From Natrinema soli (lineage in GTDB: Archaea; Halobacteriota; Halobacteria; Halobacteriales; Natrialbaceae), in the NCBI RefSeq assembly GCF_028618695.1, contig NZ_JAQIVI010000337.1, forward strand, positions 1 through 20,406: 20,406 nt of DNA. Direction: 5' to 3'. Under the pieces are notes generated by a model. The model worked only from the letters and a program-made list of their open reading frames with translations. It did no database searches and had not been told where the DNA came from. The position numbers and the translations under genes are program-made. Positions 1 to 8,069 of the stretch are shown here, one piece after another (position 1 is the first letter of the stretch; each line of letters begins with the position of its first letter).

Positions 1-243
1 GGCGTGCCGATGCTGCTGGCCGTCGCCGTCGCGCAGGTCCAGTCGATCTTCATCGCGACGTTCGCGGCGTCGGGCTACTTCCTGCAGGGGAACGTCCTCG
101 TGCCGCTCGCGGTCGTCATCGGCACGCCGCTCCTGTTCGGCGTCGTCGTCGGGTGGCGAGTCGCCCACGCCATCGATCCCGAGAAGCTGAAGGTCGCACT
201 GGGAGTTGTCCTGCTGGGCGTCGGTCCCTATCTCGCCCTGTGA
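1..243 (+). CDS. TauE/SafE-family permease, C-terminal part
   Basis: This is the last 80 codons of a reading frame already open at the window edge, so the real start lies upstream. It encodes hydrophobic helices separated by short polar loops and ends in a GPYLAL-type tail. The pattern of a helix, a GYFLQGNV turn, a second helix, an AIDPEKL loop and a final helix matches the end of sulfite exporter TauE/SafE proteins, which are membrane permeases for small anions or organosulfur compounds. Substrate cannot be told from this fragment. It runs in the same direction as the stress protein that follows after 94 nt. The family call is from recognition of the C-terminal pattern only. Confidence 0.75.
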   Translation, partial: GVPMLLAVAVAQVQSIFIATFAASGYFLQGNVLVPLAVVIGTPLLFGVVVGWRVAHAIDPEKLKVALGVVLLGVGPYLAL

Positions 244-337
244 GTGTGTGAGCGGCGGGCCGGCAGGTCAGACGGAATAAGACTCTATCGAACGGAACCA
301 GACTGAAGGCGACGCGCGTCGATGTCGACGTATCCCC

Positions 338-766
338 ATGCCACCGCGGATCTTCGTCCCGTTCGACGACTCCGAACCCGCTCGCGATGCCCTCGAGTAC
401 GCGTTCGATCTGTTTCCCGACGGCGAGTTCGTCGCGCTGGCCGTCGTCGATACGACCTCGTTGCCGTACATTCCGAATATCGCGGACGACGCCGAGATGA
501 GCGACGACGCGCGAGCGCTGCTGGACGACGCCGCCGACCAGTTGGCCGCGGCCGAGGCCATCGCCGACGATCGCGGCGTCGACGTCGAAACGCGGACGCG
601 AATGGGCACACCGGCCCAGGAGATTCTCGAGTACGCCGAACGCGACCCCGTCGATCACGTCGTCATCGGCAGCCACGGCCGCTCCGGCGTCACGCGGATT
701 CTGCTGGGCAGCGTCGCCGAGGTCGTCGTGAGACACTCGCCGGTGCCCGTGACGGTCGTTCGGTGA
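338..766 (+). CDS. Universal stress protein (UspA family, ATP-binding type)
   Basis: A 142-residue single-domain Usp protein, the normal length for the family. It begins with a beta strand and an Asp pair (VPFDDSE, about residues 7-13) and ends with the complete nucleotide signature G-2x-G-9x-G-S in GSHGRSGVTRILLGS, followed by the typical SPVPVTVV strand. Keeping this motif intact places it with the ATP-binding class rather than the non-binding UspA class. These cytoplasmic proteins act in stress tolerance, often as dimers, but no specific partner is shown here. No TATA-like box lies 25-30 nt upstream of the ATG; an AATAAG-like element around 276-281 is a weak candidate and would imply a leader. 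Confidence 0.93.
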   Translation: MPPRIFVPFDDSEPARDALEYAFDLFPDGEFVALAVVDTTSLPYIPNIADDAEMSDDARALLDDAADQLAAAEAIADDRGVDVETRTRMGTPAQEILEYAERDPVDHVVIGSHGRSGVTRILLGSVAEVVVRHSPVPVTVVR

Positions 767-856
767 TGGTTCCTTCGGGCTGGACTCGGCAGTCCCGCCC
801 CGGACCCTGCACACACGGGCAGCGTGCTCTTCGCGTCGAGCGGCGGATCTCGAGTC

Positions 857-1378
857 ATGAGCGAGTACGACGGTACGGAAAATCCCGAAACCCCGTGGCG
901 GGACGACGGCGACAGCGAGGACGACAACCGCGGGAGCGAGGGACTGACCGGCGGTGACAGGACCCCGTACAGACCGAACCCGGACGAACGGGGAAAACGG
1001 CTTTCGGGGATCGTCGGACTGCTCGGGCTTGCGTTACTCGTTCAGGCCCTCGTCCTCGAGCTCGGCGCGACCCAGTTCTGGAACGACAGCTTCGTCGGTG
1101 CGATCCTGCTCGTCGCCGGTGCGTACAACTACTACCGCCGGTCGAACGAGGAGTTCGGAAGCATCGGCGTCGCGTCCCTCGTCGCACTCCTCGGCCTGTG
1201 GCTCGTCGCATCACCGTTCCTGCTCGGGAGCGGATCGGGGATCGCCGAAACCGCGAGTGGTCTCGGCTTCTGGACGGACATCCTTGTCGTGTTGCTCGCG
1301 TTCGGTATCGGATCGTACAGCGCCTATGCGAGCCGTGATCGGCGTCGGGCGGTCGACGTGCGCAGAACGGCGACGTAA
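857..1378 (+). CDS. Four-helix membrane protein, SPW-repeat-like
   Basis: A 173-residue protein with a polar, acidic N-terminus (about residues 1-48) and four predicted membrane segments at about 51-69, 75-94, 102-124 and 138-158. The second and fourth helices start with a Trp-Asn/Thr-Asp motif (FWND, FWTD) and the third ends with VASPFLLG, which resembles the repeated SPW motif of the SPW-repeat family (two copies of a two-helix unit). An in-frame ATG 33 nt upstream would add eleven residues; I prefer the inner ATG because the acidic MSEYDG start is typical of haloarchaeal proteins. Function of the family is unknown. A general small membrane protein is the alternative. Confidence 0.72.
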   Translation: MSEYDGTENPETPWRDDGDSEDDNRGSEGLTGGDRTPYRPNPDERGKRLSGIVGLLGLALLVQALVLELGATQFWNDSFVGAILLVAGAYNYYRRSNEEFGSIGVASLVALLGLWLVASPFLLGSGSGIAETASGLGFWTDILVVLLAFGIGSYSAYASRDRRRAVDVRRTAT

Positions 1379-1451
1379 TCTCTCACCAGTCAGATCACCA
1401 GTCCGATATCGCGGTCGTGTTGCTGTGAGCGTCGGTGACTGTGGCACATTC

Positions 1452-1470
1452 CGGCAAAATCCACTTATCC
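1452..1470 (+). promoter_or_regulatory. Probable BRE/TATA promoter of the SGNH-channel operon
   Basis: A purine-rich GCAAAAT element at 1454-1460 is followed by CTTAT at 1464-1468, whose centre is about 27 nt before the ATG at 1493. That spacing is what is expected for a haloarchaeal leaderless transcript. The call rests on position and composition only. Confidence 0.55.
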
Positions 1471-1492
1471 CTCGTTCTGATACAGTGATCCG

Positions 1493-2752
1493 ATGCTTCC
1501 GCTCGTCGCGATAGTGCTCGCTCTCGTCGTCGGCGCGGTGATTCTCGAGGTCGTGTCGTACCGAGCGCTCGAACGGATCCCCTCGGTGGCCACCGAGGAG
1601 TTCCCCGAGATAGATCGAGAGTTACTGGGGAAGTTCAGTAGCTTCGATCCCGAACTCGGGTGGGTGCCCCAGCCCGACCGGGAGAAACAGAAGGACACGG
1701 GCGATCACCTCCCGGGCGAGGAGGTCCGGACCACGGTCACGTACTCGACCGACGAGTACGCGAGTCGGGTCTGTCCCGCGAAGGAACGCGATCCCAACGC
1801 CGACCTCACGGTTTCGACCTACGGTGACTCCTACTGTTTCTGCCGGGAGGTCGACAACGATGAGACCTTTCAGAACTATCTCGCACAGGAACTCGACGCC
1901 CAAGTCGCCAACTACGGCGGCGGCAACTACGGCCTCGATCAGGCGCTCATGCGGCTCAAGCGTCAGTATCCCGACGACCCGACCGACCACGTCTTCATGG
2001 TCGTCACCGCCTCATCGATCGCGCGCATTCTCAGCGTCTGGAAACACTATCAGGAGTTCGGCAACATCCTCGCGGTCAAACCCCGCTACGTCCTCGAGGA
2101 CGGCGAACTCGAGCGCGTCGAGAGTCCCGTCGACGAGAAGGAGGAGTTGCTCGACCTCGAGTCGAAGGCCGACTTCCTCCGGGAGTACGACTTTCACTAC
2201 GACCACTGGTTCAAGCCCCACTTCGCGACGCGGCCGTACACGGCGGACTTCCTCGAGAAGAACGAACACCTCCGGTACGCCGGCTACACGGCCGGGAAGG
2301 AACTCGAGCGCCGTCTCGGCCGGTCGATTCCGGGGGTCGACTTCGATCTGGCCCAGACCCAGTCGGCACTGCGGCTCGAGCAGCCCCGCGTGCGGTACCA
2401 TGAGCGGTTGTTCGACACCCACGAGGCCCTGTTCGACGCGCTCATTCAGGAGTTCGTCGACTATGCGGACGAGCAGGACTTCGAACCGACCTTCGTGATG
2501 GTTCAGCAGCTCCGCTACGCGAAATACGAGTCCGAACACGGGCCGATCTACGGCGACCTGCTGGATCGACTCGACGAGCGCTACGACGAACTGCGGACGA
2601 TCGACATGGCCACGCATCTCTCGCCCGACGACGGCGACGTCGAGTCGCTGTACGTCGAACGCGGAGAAGGTGGCCACTACAGCCCCGAAACCAACGCGGC
2701 AATCGCGCAGGTGCTGGCGGGCGTCGTCGAGCAGCGGGCAGTCGCGGAATGA
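1493..2752 (+). CDS. Membrane-anchored SGNH/GDSL-like protein
   Basis: A 419-residue protein with one N-terminal hydrophobic helix (about residues 2-21) that should act as an uncleaved anchor, leaving the rest outside the cell or at the membrane face. A GDS triplet at residues 111-113 sits in a strand-turn context (STYGDSYC) like block I of SGNH hydrolases. NYGGGNYG at 140-147 could be the Gly/Asn oxyanion block, and H395 in GHYSPETN lies near the C-terminus, where the catalytic His is expected, with Glu at -3 instead of the usual Asp. The layout recalls AlgJ/AlgX-type acyltransferases and other extracellular SGNH enzymes acting on glycans. The substrate is unknown. Its stop overlaps the next start (ATGA), so the two genes are probably co-translated. 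Confidence 0.6.
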   Translation: MLPLVAIVLALVVGAVILEVVSYRALERIPSVATEEFPEIDRELLGKFSSFDPELGWVPQPDREKQKDTGDHLPGEEVRTTVTYSTDEYASRVCPAKERDPNADLTVSTYGDSYCFCREVDNDETFQNYLAQELDAQVANYGGGNYGLDQALMRLKRQYPDDPTDHVFMVVTASSIARILSVWKHYQEFGNILAVKPRYVLEDGELERVESPVDEKEELLDLESKADFLREYDFHYDHWFKPHFATRPYTADFLEKNEHLRYAGYTAGKELERRLGRSIPGVDFDLAQTQSALRLEQPRVRYHERLFDTHEALFDALIQEFVDYADEQDFEPTFVMVQQLRYAKYESEHGPIYGDLLDRLDERYDELRTIDMATHLSPDDGDVESLYVERGEGGHYSPETNAAIAQVLAGVVEQRAVAE

Positions 2753-3747
2753 ATCCGTTCTACCTCGTCGCCGGGCTCGTCATCCTCGCCGGTGCGATCG
2801 TGGACATCCTCTGGACGACCCTCTGGGTCGACGGGGGCTCCGGTCCGATTTCCGGTCACCTGACGACCGTCGTCTGGCGCGGTCTCCGAATCGTAACGCG
2901 GGATCACAACAGGACCCTCAGCCTCGCCGGGCCGATAATCCTCACCGTCACGCTCGCGATGTGGATCGGACTCATCTGGCTCGGCTGGACGCTCATCTTC
3001 GCCAGCCACCCCCACGCCCTCGTCAGCACGCGAACCGGGGCCGTGGCAGACTGGTCGGGCCGGTTCTACTACGTCGCCTACACGATGTTCACGGACGGGA
3101 ACGGCGATTACACGCCCCTCGGCGACGTCTGGGAGATCGCCAGCGCGTTCACGACGGCCTCCGGCATGGCGTTCGTCACGCTCGGCGTCTCGTACGTCCT
3201 CACCGTTCTCGGGGCCGTCTCCGACAAACGCTCCTTCGCCAGTACCGTCATTGGACTGGGTGGCCGAAGCGAAGCGCTCGTCCGAACGGGCTGGACCGGC
3301 GAGGACTTTCAGGGCCTCGAGCTGACCGTCGAGTCGCTCGCGTCGGAACTGAGCCTGCTCGCCGAACAGCACAAATCCTATCCGATTTTGCACTATTACC
3401 ACAGCGAAGACGGCGAGCAAGCCTCCGCCGTCGCCGTCCCAATCCTCGACGAAGCGCTCATGCTCTTTCGGTACGGGATTCCGGACGAGCAGAGCCTCGA
3501 TCCCGCGATCATCGCAAACGGCCGCTCGAGCGCCCGGAGTTACCTCGAGACGCTCGACGAGTCGTTCATCGAACCCGAGGCGGCGGTCCCCCGTTCGCCT
3601 GACCTCGGTCGTCTCCGGGAGGACGACATTCCGACCGTCTCGGACGAGGAGTTCGCCGAGTCCCTCGCGGAGCTGACCGACCGCCGCCGTCGCTTGCTCG
3701 CCGTGGTCGAAGCCGACGCGTGGGAGTGGCCGCCGCTCGAGGAGTGA
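2749..3747 (+). CDS. Potassium-channel-like membrane protein with variant filter
   Basis: A 332-residue protein with helices at about residues 3-28, 58-85 and 133-157, and a re-entrant pore segment between the second and third. The pore reads YTMFTDGNGDYTP (about 108-123), which aligns position by position with the potassium channel signature TLTTVGYGDIYP: the TxGxGD frame is kept, while Val and Tyr of the filter become Asp (116) and Asn (118). The following helix has the glycines and small residues of an inner pore helix. A cytoplasmic domain of about 170 residues, partly helical and acidic, has no fold I recognise. It shares four bases with the preceding SGNH-like gene. Ion selectivity is unknown; the altered filter makes ordinary K+ selectivity doubtful. 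Confidence 0.68.
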   Translation: MNPFYLVAGLVILAGAIVDILWTTLWVDGGSGPISGHLTTVVWRGLRIVTRDHNRTLSLAGPIILTVTLAMWIGLIWLGWTLIFASHPHALVSTRTGAVADWSGRFYYVAYTMFTDGNGDYTPLGDVWEIASAFTTASGMAFVTLGVSYVLTVLGAVSDKRSFASTVIGLGGRSEALVRTGWTGEDFQGLELTVESLASELSLLAEQHKSYPILHYYHSEDGEQASAVAVPILDEALMLFRYGIPDEQSLDPAIIANGRSSARSYLETLDESFIEPEAAVPRSPDLGRLREDDIPTVSDEEFAESLAELTDRRRRLLAVVEADAWEWPPLEE

Positions 3748-3771
3748 GACGGCCCGCCGTAACTGGGCCCT

Positions 3772-3803
3772 GGCGCACCCACATGGCGGTCCGCGGGTGC
3801 GCC
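3772..3803 (+). terminator. Strong hairpin after the channel gene
   Basis: GGCGCACCC (3772-3780) and GGGTGCGCC (3795-3803) form a perfect 9-bp stem around a 14-nt loop, starting 24 nt after the channel stop. It could end or stabilise the upstream transcript. No T-run follows, so a classic archaeal T-tract terminator is not shown. Confidence 0.4.
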
Positions 3804-3867
3804 GGAACTGACTGACAGGAGTCCGTCCGAGCAGGAGCGAGAGTCATTGTGAGCAGGGCCGAGATTC

Positions 3868-3881
3868 ATTGCGTTCGCAAT
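3868..3881 (+). promoter_or_regulatory. Palindrome at the promoter position of the reductase gene
   Basis: ATTGCG-TT-CGCAAT is a perfect hairpin/palindrome centred about 20 nt before the reductase ATG at 3895. GAGTCATTG (3841-3849) and GATTCATTG (3863-3871) form an imperfect direct repeat just upstream. The placement over the expected core promoter suggests a regulator binding site; the regulator is unknown. Confidence 0.4.
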
Positions 3882-3894
3882 CACCCGATCTAGT

Positions 3895-5415
3895 ATGGAG
3901 GAGTACGACTTTCTCGTCATCGGTTCCGGCTCCGGCCTCGACGTGGCGAACGTGGCTGCGGACCAGGGACGGTCGGTCGCGGTCGTCGAGAAGGGGCGAC
4001 TCGGCGGCACCTGCCTCAATCGCGGCTGTATCCCGTCGAAGATGCTGCTGTACCACGCCGACGTCGTGGAGACGATCGAGCGCGCCGGCGAGTTCAAGAT
4101 CGACGCCGCGGTGAACGACGTTCGGTTCGCCGACATCGTCCGGGAGGTCACCGAGGACGTCCACGGCAGTTCGGACTCGATCCGGCGCGGTCTCAGTTCG
4201 TCCGACCGCCACGAGCTGTACGAGGCGGAGGGCCGGTTCGTCGACGATCGAACGCTCGAGCTCGTTGGCGGAGAGTACGACGGCGGACGCCTCTCCGCGG
4301 ACACCGTCCTCGTGGCGGCTGGCACGCGGCCGGCGATTCCGCCGATCGACGGCATCGATACCGTCGACTATCTCATCAGTACCGAGGCACTCCAGTTGGA
4401 AACCCCGCCGGATCACCTCGTCATCGTCGGCGGCGGCTACATCGCTGCGGAACTGGCCCGGTTCTTCGGGACGTTCGGCAGCGACGTGTCGATCATCGGT
4501 CGGCGGCCGGAGTTGCTCCCCGACGCCGACGAGGAGGTGGCCGCCGAGTTCACCGAACGCTACGCCGACCGGTTCGACGTGTACACCGGCTACGAAGCGA
4601 CCGCCGTCTCCGGAGACGACGACTCGATCACCGTCGAGGCGCGTCCGTTCGCCGACGCTCGCGGCAGTGTCGCGAGTCCGGACGACCCCATCTCCGTCAC
4701 CGGCGACGAACTGCTCGTCGCGGCCGGTCGCGTTCCGAACACCGATACGTTGAACGTCGAGGCCGCCGGTATCGAAACCGATCAGGCGGGGTTCGTAGAG
4801 ACGGACGAATACCTCCGGACGACCGCCGACGGCGTCTGGGCGCTCGGCGATATCGTCGGCGAGTACCTGCTGAAACACAACGCAAACCACGAGGCACAGA
4901 CCGTCGCGCGCAATCTGTTCGGCGATGGCCTCGAGCCGGTCGACTACTCGGCGATGCCCTTCGCCGTCTTCGCCTCGCCGGAGGTCGCCGGCGTCGGGCT
5001 GACCGAACAGGAGCTACGCGCTGCAGACCGGGAGTACGCGAAACGCACCTACCGCTACGAGGAGACGGCCCGCGGCAGCGCGATGAAGGCCGAGGGGTTC
5101 GTCAAGCCCATCATCGACCTCGAGGGCGAAATCCTCGGCTGTCACATCATCGGTCCCGACGCGTCGGACCTGATCCAAGAGGTCGTCGTCGCGATGACCG
5201 CCGGCTCAGGGACGGTCCACGACATCCGGGAATCGGTTCACATTCACCCCGCGCTCTCCGAGGTCGTTCAGCGCGCGTTCTCCGGGCAGTTCACGCTCGG
5301 CGACGAGGTCACTCGCGACCATGGCCACTCTCATGACCACGAGCATGGTCACTCTCACGGGCACGAGCATGACCACTCGCACGACCACGCCGACGCTCCC
5401 GGTCACGATCAGTGA
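3895..5415 (+). CDS. FAD/NAD(P) disulfide reductase with His-rich tail (candidate bis-gamma-glutamylcystine reductase)
   Basis: A 506-residue class I pyridine-nucleotide disulfide reductase. The N-terminal FAD fold starts LVIGSGSGLD, the redox cysteines are C40 and C45 in GGTCLNRGCIPSK, the NAD(P) fold shows VIVGGGYIAAE, a second FAD contact is WALGDI, and the C-terminal acid-base pair is H451-P452 with E456. The body is family-sized; residues 473-506 are an extra tail with 13 His in 34 residues. Annotation tools would usually say dihydrolipoyl dehydrogenase or mercuric reductase. No E1/E2 dehydrogenase genes or mer genes are near, and the GSGSG start and KMLLYHADV stretch recall mycothione reductase and the Halobacterium enzyme reducing bis-gamma-glutamylcystine, the haloarchaeal counterpart of glutathione disulfide. 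That substrate is inference. Confidence 0.85.
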   Translation: MEEYDFLVIGSGSGLDVANVAADQGRSVAVVEKGRLGGTCLNRGCIPSKMLLYHADVVETIERAGEFKIDAAVNDVRFADIVREVTEDVHGSSDSIRRGLSSSDRHELYEAEGRFVDDRTLELVGGEYDGGRLSADTVLVAAGTRPAIPPIDGIDTVDYLISTEALQLETPPDHLVIVGGGYIAAELARFFGTFGSDVSIIGRRPELLPDADEEVAAEFTERYADRFDVYTGYEATAVSGDDDSITVEARPFADARGSVASPDDPISVTGDELLVAAGRVPNTDTLNVEAAGIETDQAGFVETDEYLRTTADGVWALGDIVGEYLLKHNANHEAQTVARNLFGDGLEPVDYSAMPFAVFASPEVAGVGLTEQELRAADREYAKRTYRYEETARGSAMKAEGFVKPIIDLEGEILGCHIIGPDASDLIQEVVVAMTAGSGTVHDIRESVHIHPALSEVVQRAFSGQFTLGDEVTRDHGHSHDHEHGHSHGHEHDHSHDHADAPGHDQ

Positions 5416-5551
5416 GTCGTCCCGTACCGGTCGACGAGATCGAGTGCGTTCGGCTTCGATACCCCGGTACTAATCGGGAGCCAGTTCCTCGGACGCGTCG
5501 AATCGGTTGTCATCACTGCAACGGGTTCACTTTCACTCCGGTAGCACACAT

Positions 5552-5558
5552 CTTTTAG
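5552..5558 (+). promoter_or_regulatory. TATA-like box of the top6B-top6A operon
   Basis: CTTTTAG is centred about 28 nt before the top6B ATG at 5583, the spacing of a leaderless haloarchaeal transcript. It lies in the more AT-rich part of the 167-nt gap between the reductase and top6B. Confidence 0.55.
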
Positions 5559-5582
5559 CCTCCCCGTTAGTAAGAGACAACG

Positions 5583-8069
5583 ATGACGTCGTTACAGTCG
5601 ACACTCGGTGACGAGCCGGGGATCGCCGAGGAGCTGGCCGAGAGCCAGCAGTCGATCTCCATCGCCGAGTTCTTCGAGAAGAACAAGCACATGCTCGGCT
5701 TCGACAGCGGCGCTCGAGGCCTCGTCACGGCCGTCAAGGAGGCCGTCGACAACGCCCTGGACGCCGCCGAGGAGTCGGGTATTCTCCCGGATATCTACGT
5801 CGAAATTCAGGAAGCCGGCGACTACTACCGCCTGATCGTCGAGGACAACGGTCCGGGACTCACGAAAGAAACGCTGCCGAAGGTCTTCGGGAAGCTCCTC
5901 TACGGCTCTCGCTTTCACGCACGCGAACAATCCCGCGGTCAGCAGGGGATCGGAATCTCTGCCGCCGTTCTCTACGCCCAACTGACGAGCGGGAAGCCCG
6001 CGAAGATCACCAGCCGAACCCAGGGATCGAGCGAGGCCGAGTACTTCGAGCTCATCATCGATACCGACGAGAACGAGCCCGAGATCAGCGTCGAGGGGAC
6101 GACCACCTGGGACCGACCTCACGGGACGCGCATCGAACTCGAGATGGAGGCCAACATGCGCGCCCGTCAGCAGCTCCACGACTACATCAAGCACACGGCG
6201 GTCGTCAACCCCCACGCCCGCCTCGAGCTGCGCGAACCGCAGGAACACTTCAAGTTCGAGCGCGCGACCGACCAGCTTCCCGAGGAGACCGAGGAGATCC
6301 GTCCGCACCCCCACGGGGTCGAGCTCGGCACCGTGATGAAGATGCTGACGGCGACGGACTCCCAGACGGTCTCGGGATTCCTCCAGGAGGAGTTCACCCG
6401 CGTCGGGAAGAAGACCGCGGAGTCGGTCATCGACGAGTTCCGGGACCGCCACTACGGCCGCGAGATGCGCTGGCGGCCACCCGCTTCTCACGAACCCGTC
6501 GACCTCCGCACCGCGGTCGAGGACGCGACCGCGAACAAGGGCCACGACGCGACGGCTGCGTTCGCCGATACGATCGTCGATACAGTCGCTGATTCCGAGC
6601 GGATCGCCCACTACGAGCTGGTCGCGGCCGTCGAATCGGCCGCCGACGCGGTCGAGGACGATCACGGAACGACGTTCGGCGACACCGTCCGCGAGAACGC
6701 CGTCGAGGCCGTCTGGCTCGAGCTGATCGACGCCGTGGAAGCGGACGGTGAGACGGCAGCAGGCGCAGGGGACGGCGAGGACGGGACCGGGTCCGACGGC
6801 GAGTCGCGGCTGGTCGCGGATCTGTACGACCTCGCGGACGACGCGACGAGCACCCGCAAGGACGACGAGGTGATCCACGCCTTCGCCGACCGACTCGCGG
6901 CCAAGTTCGAGGACGAACGCGCGGACGAGAACGCTCGCCACCGGCTCACTCACAAGCGACTCCGAGCGCACGTCGATCGAGCCGCGGATCTCACCGAGGA
7001 GTACGACGACGTCTCCTTCGGCGAGACGGCACGCGAGAACGTCATCGAGGCCATCTGGAGCGTCATGGCGACCGTCCCGGACGAGCCGCCGCTGGTTCGC
7101 GAACTGAACGGCGACCGCGACGCCACCAGCAACCTCGTCGACGCGATGCGCGCGACCGACATCATGGCGCCGCCGACGCGGTGTCTCGCGCCCATCTCGG
7201 AGGATCTCATCACCGCCGGCCTCGAGAAGGAGTTCGACGCCGAGTTTTATTCGTCCGCGACGCGGGACGCCGGCGTCTCCGGCGGGGACCCGTTCATCGT
7301 CGAAGCGGGGATCGCCTACGGCGGCGAGCTCGAGGCCGACGGAACCGGGCAGGTCATGCGCTTTGCGAACCGGGTCCCGCTGGTCTATCAGCGCGGTGCC
7401 TGTGCGACGACGGACGTCGTCAAGTCGATCGGCTGGCGCAACTACGGTCTCGACCAGCCCGGCGGCTCCGGCCTGCCCAACGGACCGGTCGTAATCATGG
7501 TCCACGTCGCCTCGACGAACGTCCCCTTCACCAGCGAATCGAAAGACGCCGTCGCGAACGTTCCCGAAATCGAGGACGAGATCGAACTCGCTATTCGGGA
7601 AGCGGCCCGGGAGCTCAAGAGCTTCCTCAACAAGCGCCGGTCGATGCAAAAGCGTCGGAAGAAACAGAACGTCCTCGGAAAGATTCTCCCCGAGATGGCC
7701 GAGAAGGTCGCCGAAGTCACCGGCCGCGATGAGCCGGACATCGACGACGCCATCGCGCGCATCATGAACAACATCCTCGTCGAACGTCAGGTTGAGGAAA
7801 ACGGCGACGGAACGGCCGTCTCCGTCGTCGTCGAGAACAACTCGAGTACGAACGAGTCGCTGGAGGTCACCGACATCGTCTCGGCCGAGCCGACGAGCCT
7901 CTCCGACGGTGCGACCGTCGTCGAGATGGACGGCGAGTGGTTCGTCACGTGGGAACCCGAGGTCTCGAGCGACGACGAGGCGGCACTCGAGTACGAAGTA
8001 CCGGACGACGCGACGTTTGATCTGGATGTCAAAGGCGTCGAGAGCGAGAAGCTGACGGTAAAACAATGA
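5583..8069 (+). CDS. top6B: DNA topoisomerase VI subunit B
   Basis: The ATPase subunit of topoisomerase VI, a type IIB enzyme that relaxes and decatenates DNA as an A2B2 complex with Top6A. The GHKL ATPase domain shows the N box EAVDNALDA, the G1 box VEDNGPGL and the G2 box [10 protein letters not shown]. The H2TH region follows (RPHPHGVEL to [11 protein letters not shown]), then the transducer with NVPFTSESK carrying the switch lysine, a basic helix [12 protein letters not shown], and a C-terminal Ig-like beta domain (about residues 735-828) as in Methanosarcina Top6B. At 828 residues it is much longer than the roughly 530-residue Sulfolobus protein. Besides the C-terminal domain, the excess is an acidic insertion at about residues 306-500 that contains two related units. 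It overlaps top6A by ATGA. Confidence 0.97.
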   Translation: MTSLQSTLGDEPGIAEELAESQQSISIAEFFEKNKHMLGFDSGARGLVTAVKEAVDNALDAAEESGILPDIYVEIQEAGDYYRLIVEDNGPGLTKETLPKVFGKLLYGSRFHAREQSRGQQGIGISAAVLYAQLTSGKPAKITSRTQGSSEAEYFELIIDTDENEPEISVEGTTTWDRPHGTRIELEMEANMRARQQLHDYIKHTAVVNPHARLELREPQEHFKFERATDQLPEETEEIRPHPHGVELGTVMKMLTATDSQTVSGFLQEEFTRVGKKTAESVIDEFRDRHYGREMRWRPPASHEPVDLRTAVEDATANKGHDATAAFADTIVDTVADSERIAHYELVAAVESAADAVEDDHGTTFGDTVRENAVEAVWLELIDAVEADGETAAGAGDGEDGTGSDGESRLVADLYDLADDATSTRKDDEVIHAFADRLAAKFEDERADENARHRLTHKRLRAHVDRAADLTEEYDDVSFGETARENVIEAIWSVMATVPDEPPLVRELNGDRDATSNLVDAMRATDIMAPPTRCLAPISEDLITAGLEKEFDAEFYSSATRDAGVSGGDPFIVEAGIAYGGELEADGTGQVMRFANRVPLVYQRGACATTDVVKSIGWRNYGLDQPGGSGLPNGPVVIMVHVASTNVPFTSESKDAVANVPEIEDEIELAIREAARELKSFLNKRRSMQKRRKKQNVLGKILPEMAEKVAEVTGRDEPDIDDAIARIMNNILVERQVEENGDGTAVSVVVENNSSTNESLEVTDIVSAEPTSLSDGATVVEMDGEWFVTWEPEVSSDDEAALEYEVPDDATFDLDVKGVESEKLTVKQ

